DNA of 64,000 nt. Source: an uncultured Kordia sp. GTDB taxonomy: Bacteria; Bacteroidota; Bacteroidia; Flavobacteriales; Flavobacteriaceae. Shown one piece after another: positions 61,889 to 64,000 of the stretch. The position numbers were made by a program, and so were the translations under genes. The stretch lies in contig NZ_CANMEZ010000003.1 of assembly GCF_947496985.1 (NCBI RefSeq), positions 434,001-498,000 on the forward strand, written 5' to 3'. The notes beneath the pieces are model-generated. The model did no database searches, was not told the origin of the DNA, and worked only from the letters and a program-made list of their open reading frames with translations. How positions within the stretch are numbered: position 1 is the stretch's first letter; the number at the start of each line of letters is the position of its first letter.

Positions 61889-62101
61889 TTATATCTTTTT
61901 TATATAGAAAAATGCCTTATTGGAAGGATCTGAAAGTAATATACGATTTCCATCAGTTACAATTTGTTTGCCTCCGTTTTGAGAATTAAATTGGTCAGGA
62001 GTTTCATATAAACCAGCAACTTCTATCGTTTCTATATAAGCAATATAATATGTGTCAACAGTATAGTATTTCCATCCAAAAACACGCTGATAAAAAGTCA
62101 T
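61889..62101 (-). CDS. 70-residue protein of unknown function
   Basis: A short soluble protein with many Tyr residues (WKYYTVDTYYIAYIETIEVA) and no known domain. Its ATG overlaps the stop codon of the fatty acid hydroxylase gene by 4 nt, so the two are translationally coupled. No signal peptide is seen. Confidence 0.65.
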   Translation of the reverse strand: MTFYQRVFGWKYYTVDTYYIAYIETIEVAGLYETPDQFNSQNGGKQIVTDGNRILLSDPSNKAFFYIKKI

Positions 62102-63000
62102 TTGGATTCATAAATAGTGTCGTTTTTTGGCATCCAATCAGGAGGTTTTATAAATGCTAGTAACTTATTTTTTATGCCGTTGATTTGTTTTAATTTTCGA
62201 AAGAAGCGCGCAATTCCATGAAAAAATACTTTTACTGGATTTACACTATTTAATGGCTCTGAAATTCCATAGACAACTTTTTCTACTTCGGGTTCAAATG
62301 TACCTAATAAACGATCCCAAATGATAAAAATCCCAGCATAGTTTTTATCCCAATATTGACGATTTGATCCATGATGTACTCTATGATGTGATGGTGTATT
62401 GAAGATATATTCAACAGGTTTTGTTAATTTTCCAATGATTTCTGTATGCAATAAGGTTTGAAATACTTGCACAAACACTTCTGAAAGTAAAACCAAAATA
62501 GGATCAAATCCTAGCATAACTAGCGGCAAGGAAAATGCAATAGGTAAAATAGCATCAAAAGGTCCAAAACGATATGCAACTGACATATTAAAATGCGGAG
62601 AACTGTGATGAACAGTATGCGTAGCCCAACCGATCCCAATACGATGCATCATGCGATGTTCCCAGTAATAGGCAAAATCTGCCAAAATGATACAAGCAAT
62701 AATTGTTGTTAAGTTTAATTCTAAATGTGGTAAACTAAAATGATGATGTATCCAAAAATAGACTTTAGTTATTGCTAATATTCCTAACGTAATTTCTATG
62801 ATTAAGAAAGCTCCAAATGTTATGACATTAGCAATACTATCTAATACCAAATCTTTGTTGAGCCGTTTTAAAAAGGCATATCGAATTAATTCCACTACAA
62901 AAAATGGAACAATAATATAGAGCAGACTTAAGTCATTGAATATGTAAAACCAGTATTCAATATCAATCCAATCGATTTTCTTTGATAAAAATTCAATCAT
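62098..63000 (-). CDS. Sterol desaturase / fatty acid hydroxylase family membrane protein
   Basis: 300 residues from MIEFLSKKIDWIDIEYWFYI. Membrane helices surround the di-iron histidine motifs: YYWEHRMMHRIG, WATHTVHHSSPHFNMS and NTPSHHRVHHGSN. The family introduces hydroxyl or double bonds in lipids, for example carotenoids or sphingolipids; the substrate is unknown. The start is taken 2 nt after the upstream gene's stop; a longer start at 63018 would overlap it. Confidence 0.88.
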   Translation of the reverse strand: MIEFLSKKIDWIDIEYWFYIFNDLSLLYIIVPFFVVELIRYAFLKRLNKDLVLDSIANVITFGAFLIIEITLGILAITKVYFWIHHHFSLPHLELNLTTIIACIILADFAYYWEHRMMHRIGIGWATHTVHHSSPHFNMSVAYRFGPFDAILPIAFSLPLVMLGFDPILVLLSEVFVQVFQTLLHTEIIGKLTKPVEYIFNTPSHHRVHHGSNRQYWDKNYAGIFIIWDRLLGTFEPEVEKVVYGISEPLNSVNPVKVFFHGIARFFRKLKQINGIKNKLLAFIKPPDWMPKNDTIYESK

Positions 63001-63002
63001 GA

Positions 63003-63509
63003 TTATTGTTTTTTCCAAGTTTCAAAACCATTATACTCATAATAATTGTAACTCAATTGAAAAGTATTTTCATCAACCATATCAATTGTACAATCAACAT
63101 CATATATTTCTCCTTCATATTCAATTTCATAAATGCCTTTTCCTTTGTATCCATCAAATGAAGTTATACTAAGTGTTTTTGTTTTTTTAGCTTTTTCACT
63201 ATGTCCTACTTTGTCCAAATATGAAACAGTATATGCGTTAAATTTGTTACCTTCTTTTTGTATTTCATATAGTATGGAACCTTTAAATTCCTTTTCATTG
63301 TACTTTACAATCCACTTTCCAACAATATAATCTGTTTCATTGTTTATAGTGTATTGTGAAGTTTTTTCAGCACTGTTAACTGAAGTTGTATCATCATAAG
63401 AATTAAAGTTTTGTGGACTGTTTTGAGAAGCATAAGTTACTAAGTGTGCGCCGCCTGCAATGAAGACAATAACCAACAAGCTTCTGAATAATAAAGTTGA
63501 ATTTTTCAT
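63003..63509 (-). CDS. Exported protein of unknown function
   Basis: 168 residues with a signal peptide (LLVIVFIAGGAHLVTYASQ). The mature region (IVGKWIVKYNEKEFKGSILY ... VDCTIDMVDENTFQLSYNYY) is beta-rich and resembles DUF2147-type proteins. It is the first gene of an operon with the hydroxylase and the 70-residue gene. Confidence 0.65.
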   Translation of the reverse strand: MKNSTLLFRSLLVIVFIAGGAHLVTYASQNSPQNFNSYDDTTSVNSAEKTSQYTINNETDYIVGKWIVKYNEKEFKGSILYEIQKEGNKFNAYTVSYLDKVGHSEKAKKTKTLSITSFDGYKGKGIYEIEYEGEIYDVDCTIDMVDENTFQLSYNYYEYNGFETWKKQ

Positions 63510-63611
63510 AAGTTTTGTATTTCGTACAAATATCCATTGTCATTTTCACTCTTTTTTTGACATAGATCAAAAAGGTATTTTGATGGTTGATATTTTTTTA
63601 GCTATGGTAGT

Positions 63612-64000
63612 TTAATTTTGTGTTCTCAATCTGCTCAACGTTTCTTGAGAAATTCCTAAGAAAGAAGCAATATAGCCAAGTTTTATGTATAATTCAATAT
63701 CAGGGAAGTAGGTGAGTAGAGTTTCATATTTTTCATTGGGAAGAAGAAAAGATCAACTTTTTTAAAATTCATCCAGAAAAGTCAGCATTTCTTCTGTGAG
63801 TAACCGGGCAAAATTTCCAAATGAAGGAAAATCGGCAATTAATTTTTGATACTTTATATAACGGATCTCATATGGTACAGAATCTTTCAAACATTCAATT
63901 TGCTTAAAGCCAGCTTTTTGTTAGTAAAAACTATGCCAAGATGTTATGTATTGTTGTTCTTTATAAAACTAAGAAGAAACTTTTTTGCCATCATGATAAT
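63612..64000 (-). pseudogene. Crp/Fnr-family regulator remnant
   Basis: In reading the minus strand, pieces of a Crp/Fnr regulator are recognisable: KEQQYITSWHSFY, QKAGFKQIECLKDSVPYEIR, IADFPSFGNFARLLTEEMLT, then after a frameshift NEKYETLLTYFPDIELYIKL and ASFLGISQETLSRLRTQN at the C-terminus. In-frame stops lie at 63969-63971, 63921-63923 and after the LTFLDEF segment. The N-terminus is outside the window. It is a decayed gene; confidence in the family is good. Confidence 0.78.

Noticed and set aside
1-64000. CRISPR array, rRNA, tRNA, or insertion sequence
   Set aside because: No regularly spaced direct repeats, no conserved RNA gene sequences and no transposase ORFs were seen. A tRNA scan was not run, so a missed tRNA is possible.

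Overview
The window is AT-rich chromosomal DNA from a member of the Flavobacteriaceae (Bacteroidetes). The evidence is the family content (DUF4834, DUF5916, DUF3667, DUF6495, BatA-type VWA protein, TIGR02757, a GldL-like HWPFAG membrane motif), the many Bacteroidetes sigma-A type promoters (TTG, 17-23 nt, TAnnTTTG) and a Bacteroidetes-type lanthipeptide-like leader. A Kordia-like marine genus is possible, but that is only an inference. No rRNA, tRNA, CRISPR array or insertion sequence was recognised.

Layout. 0-7 kb: edge of a LytTR response regulator, the rpsF-rpsR-rplI operon, small conserved proteins, hisS, a GNAT protein and an outer-membrane transporter-like protein. 7-11.4 kb: DUF4834, a YfhO-like membrane protein and a GT4 glycosyltransferase. 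11.4-13.8 kb: two paralogous secreted proteins with a shared 16-residue repeat, one with an extreme Arg/Asn/Thr-rich tail, both preceded by a sigma-54-like promoter. 14-24 kb: DUF3667, uvrA, an ECF sigma factor with a 47-residue companion, nth (iron-sulfur ligands absent), bcp, CIA30, a large conserved unknown and a PhnP-like hydrolase. 24-31.3 kb: S41 peptidase, membrane AraC regulator, and an operon of BatA-like protein, a dihydroorotase homologue lacking its metal-binding histidines, a small membrane protein and a serine esterase. 31.4-36.3 kb: a PadR/membrane-protein operon and a MarR/S41 operon, both with likely operators, and tandem paralogous lipoproteins.

36.4-48.6 kb is accessory in character. 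A NudK-like Nudix hydrolase is followed by a LodA/LodB-type quinoprotein oxidase pair (predicted cysteine tryptophylquinone at Cys591/Trp643), a phosphatase-like protein and a lipoprotein. A minus-strand block at 42.1-47.0 kb then holds three cassette-like units: a DinB-like protein, an AraC regulator with a double-SRPBCC protein, and a TIGR04141/DUF6119 sporadically distributed protein. They are separated by related 130-200 bp intergenic elements, and two of the units have short terminal inverted repeats whose sequence differs between units but matches within each. 49.7-50.2 kb holds two orphan Gly-Gly leader peptides, the first a likely Cys-rich lanthipeptide-type precursor with no modification enzyme in the window.

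50.2-64 kb: TIGR02757, a CarboxypepD_reg protein, a di-heme peroxidase paired with a PhoX-like (DUF839) lipoprotein, a LolD-like ATPase, DUF5916, folE, DUF885, a fatty acid hydroxylase operon, and a Crp/Fnr-family pseudogene at the right edge. All functional assignments come from reading motifs by eye; no search was run.
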